The notes beneath the pieces are model-generated. The model was not told the DNA's origin, searched no databases, and saw only the letters and a program-made list of their open reading frames with translations. A stretch of DNA of 6,659 nucleotides, taken from Acidocella sp. (GTDB lineage Bacteria; Pseudomonadota; Alphaproteobacteria; Acetobacterales; Acetobacteraceae). A program made the translations under genes and the position numbers. The stretch is from positions 1 to 6,659 of the forward strand of contig JAQNCU010000168.1 of the NCBI GenBank assembly GCA_029077775.1, written 5' to 3'. The first letter of the stretch is position 1. Every line of letters starts with the position of its first letter. This document shows, piece after piece, positions 6,523 through 6,659 of this stretch.

Positions 6523-6536
6523 TTGATTTGGATCAA
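6523..6536. promoter_or_regulatory. Perfect FNR/NNR box TTGAT-N4-ATCAA
   Basis: TTGATTTGGATCAA matches the Fnr/Anr/Dnr/NnrR consensus TTGAT-N4-ATCAA in all ten fixed positions. Its centre is about 88 bases before the regulator's ATG and about 93 bases before narG. That allows low-oxygen or nitrogen-oxide control of both divergent transcripts by Fnr and/or by the adjacent regulator itself. Which protein binds cannot be told from sequence, because these regulators share the same site. Confidence 0.88.
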
Positions 6537-6540
6537 TGCA

Positions 6541-6570
6541 ATCTGGTCCATCGGGATGCACATCTGGTCC
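6541..6570 (+). repeat. 9-bp direct repeat ATCTGGTCC in narG promoter region
   Basis: ATCTGGTCC occurs at 6541-6549 and 6562-6570, 21 bases apart start to start, which is two helical turns. The pair begins five bases after the Fnr box and lies where RNA polymerase for narG would bind, so it could be an extra operator. No known regulator is recognised for it. Confidence 0.45.
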
Positions 6571-6587
6571 TGAACGATGACATCCCG
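6552..6587 (+). other. Stem-loop in narG upstream region
   Basis: CGGGATG (6552-6558) is inverted as CATCCCG (6581-6587) with a 22-base loop that contains one copy of the ATCTGGTCC repeat. A competing small hairpin CCCG-ccctga-CGGG lies at 6584-6597. These could fold in the narG leader RNA or be dyad DNA sites. The effect is unknown. Confidence 0.3.
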
Positions 6588-6622
6588 CCCTGACGGGTGA
6601 ACTTGAACCACAGGCCATCAGC

Positions 6623-6659
6623 ATGAGCCATTTTCTTGACCGTCTGACTTTTTTCAAGC
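6623..6659 (+). CDS. narG: Respiratory nitrate reductase alpha subunit NarG, first 12 codons only
   Basis: The frame starts MSHFLDRLTFFK and runs off the window. This matches the characteristic NarG N-terminus (MSHFLDRLTYF followed by S/K). NarG is the molybdopterin and iron-sulfur catalytic subunit of the cytoplasm-facing membrane nitrate reductase NarGHI, reducing nitrate to nitrite with quinol electrons. AGG at 6612-6614 lies 8 bases before the ATG and can serve as ribosome site. Only 37 bases are available, so the call rests on this short but distinctive start and on the divergent narK and Fnr-type box. Confidence 0.82.
   Translation, partial: MSHFLDRLTFFK

Larger units (their letters stand above)
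6442..6622. promoter_or_regulatory. Divergent regulator/narG promoter region
   Basis: This 181-base region holds the promoters of the leftward regulator-narK-nnrS operon and of rightward narG. It contains one perfect Fnr-type palindrome, a 9-base direct repeat and a stem-loop in the narG leader. Leftward, a -10-like CATTAC (6495-6500 read on the minus strand) lies at the distance from the palindrome expected for a class II Fnr-activated promoter, giving a start near 6488 and a leader of about 47 bases. No equally good -10 is seen for narG. Confidence 0.65.

Noticed and set aside
1..6659. CRISPR arrays, tRNA or rRNA genes, toxin-antitoxin pairs
   Set aside because: I saw no regularly spaced long repeats, no tRNA-like cloverleaf and no rRNA sequence, and no small paired genes beyond the assigned ones.

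Overview
The window looks like part of an alphaproteobacterial chromosome or large plasmid. It joins a surface-polysaccharide region (left, about 1-2005) to a nitrate-respiration / nitric-oxide-response region (right, about 2622-6659). Support for the assignment is the family resemblance of the genes: a Crp/Fnr regulator of the cysteine-poor NarR/NnrR/Dnr type, NarK, NnrS and the start of NarG, plus a glycosyltransferase and a KpsS-like protein of kinds common in alphaproteobacterial capsule loci. The genus cannot be fixed. An acetic-acid/acidophile-type or Paracoccus-like alphaproteobacterium would fit, but that is a guess.

Left region: two divergent genes. A glycosyltransferase starts near 521 and runs leftward out of the window. 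A KpsS-like capsule (beta-Kdo transferase family) gene runs right from 704 to 2005. They are separated by an AT-rich spacer holding five copies of ATCAA within 63 bases. A stem-loop just after 2005 may end the KpsS-like transcript.

Middle region (about 2052-2621): no convincing gene. It holds an imperfect direct repeat beginning with a sequence that resembles the end of an IS21-family insertion sequence. It also holds a cluster of five GGGACC/GGTCCC motifs, a 12-bp palindrome and a hairpin. This reads as mobile-element debris at the junction between the polysaccharide and nitrate regions. By eye the polysaccharide side is also less GC-rich than the nitrate side.

Right region: a tightly packed leftward operon, in order of transcription: Crp/Fnr regulator (start at 6441), narK (overlapping it by 8 bases), a small CopD-like four-helix membrane protein, and nnrS. 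To its right and divergent is narG, of which only the first 12 codons are present (from 6623). Between the regulator and narG lies a perfect FNR/NNR-type palindrome, TTGAT-TTGG-ATCAA (6523-6536). It is placed so that a class II promoter could read into the regulator operon, and it may also serve narG. The working model is as follows. Low oxygen, and nitrate, nitrite or NO, switch on both transcripts. NarK brings in nitrate (and/or exports nitrite). NarGHJI (beyond the window) reduces nitrate. NnrS and the small membrane protein help the membrane cope with nitric oxide or metals.

No clearly new system is visible. The least understood parts are the small membrane protein inside the nar/nnrS operon and the repeat-rich gene-free junction.
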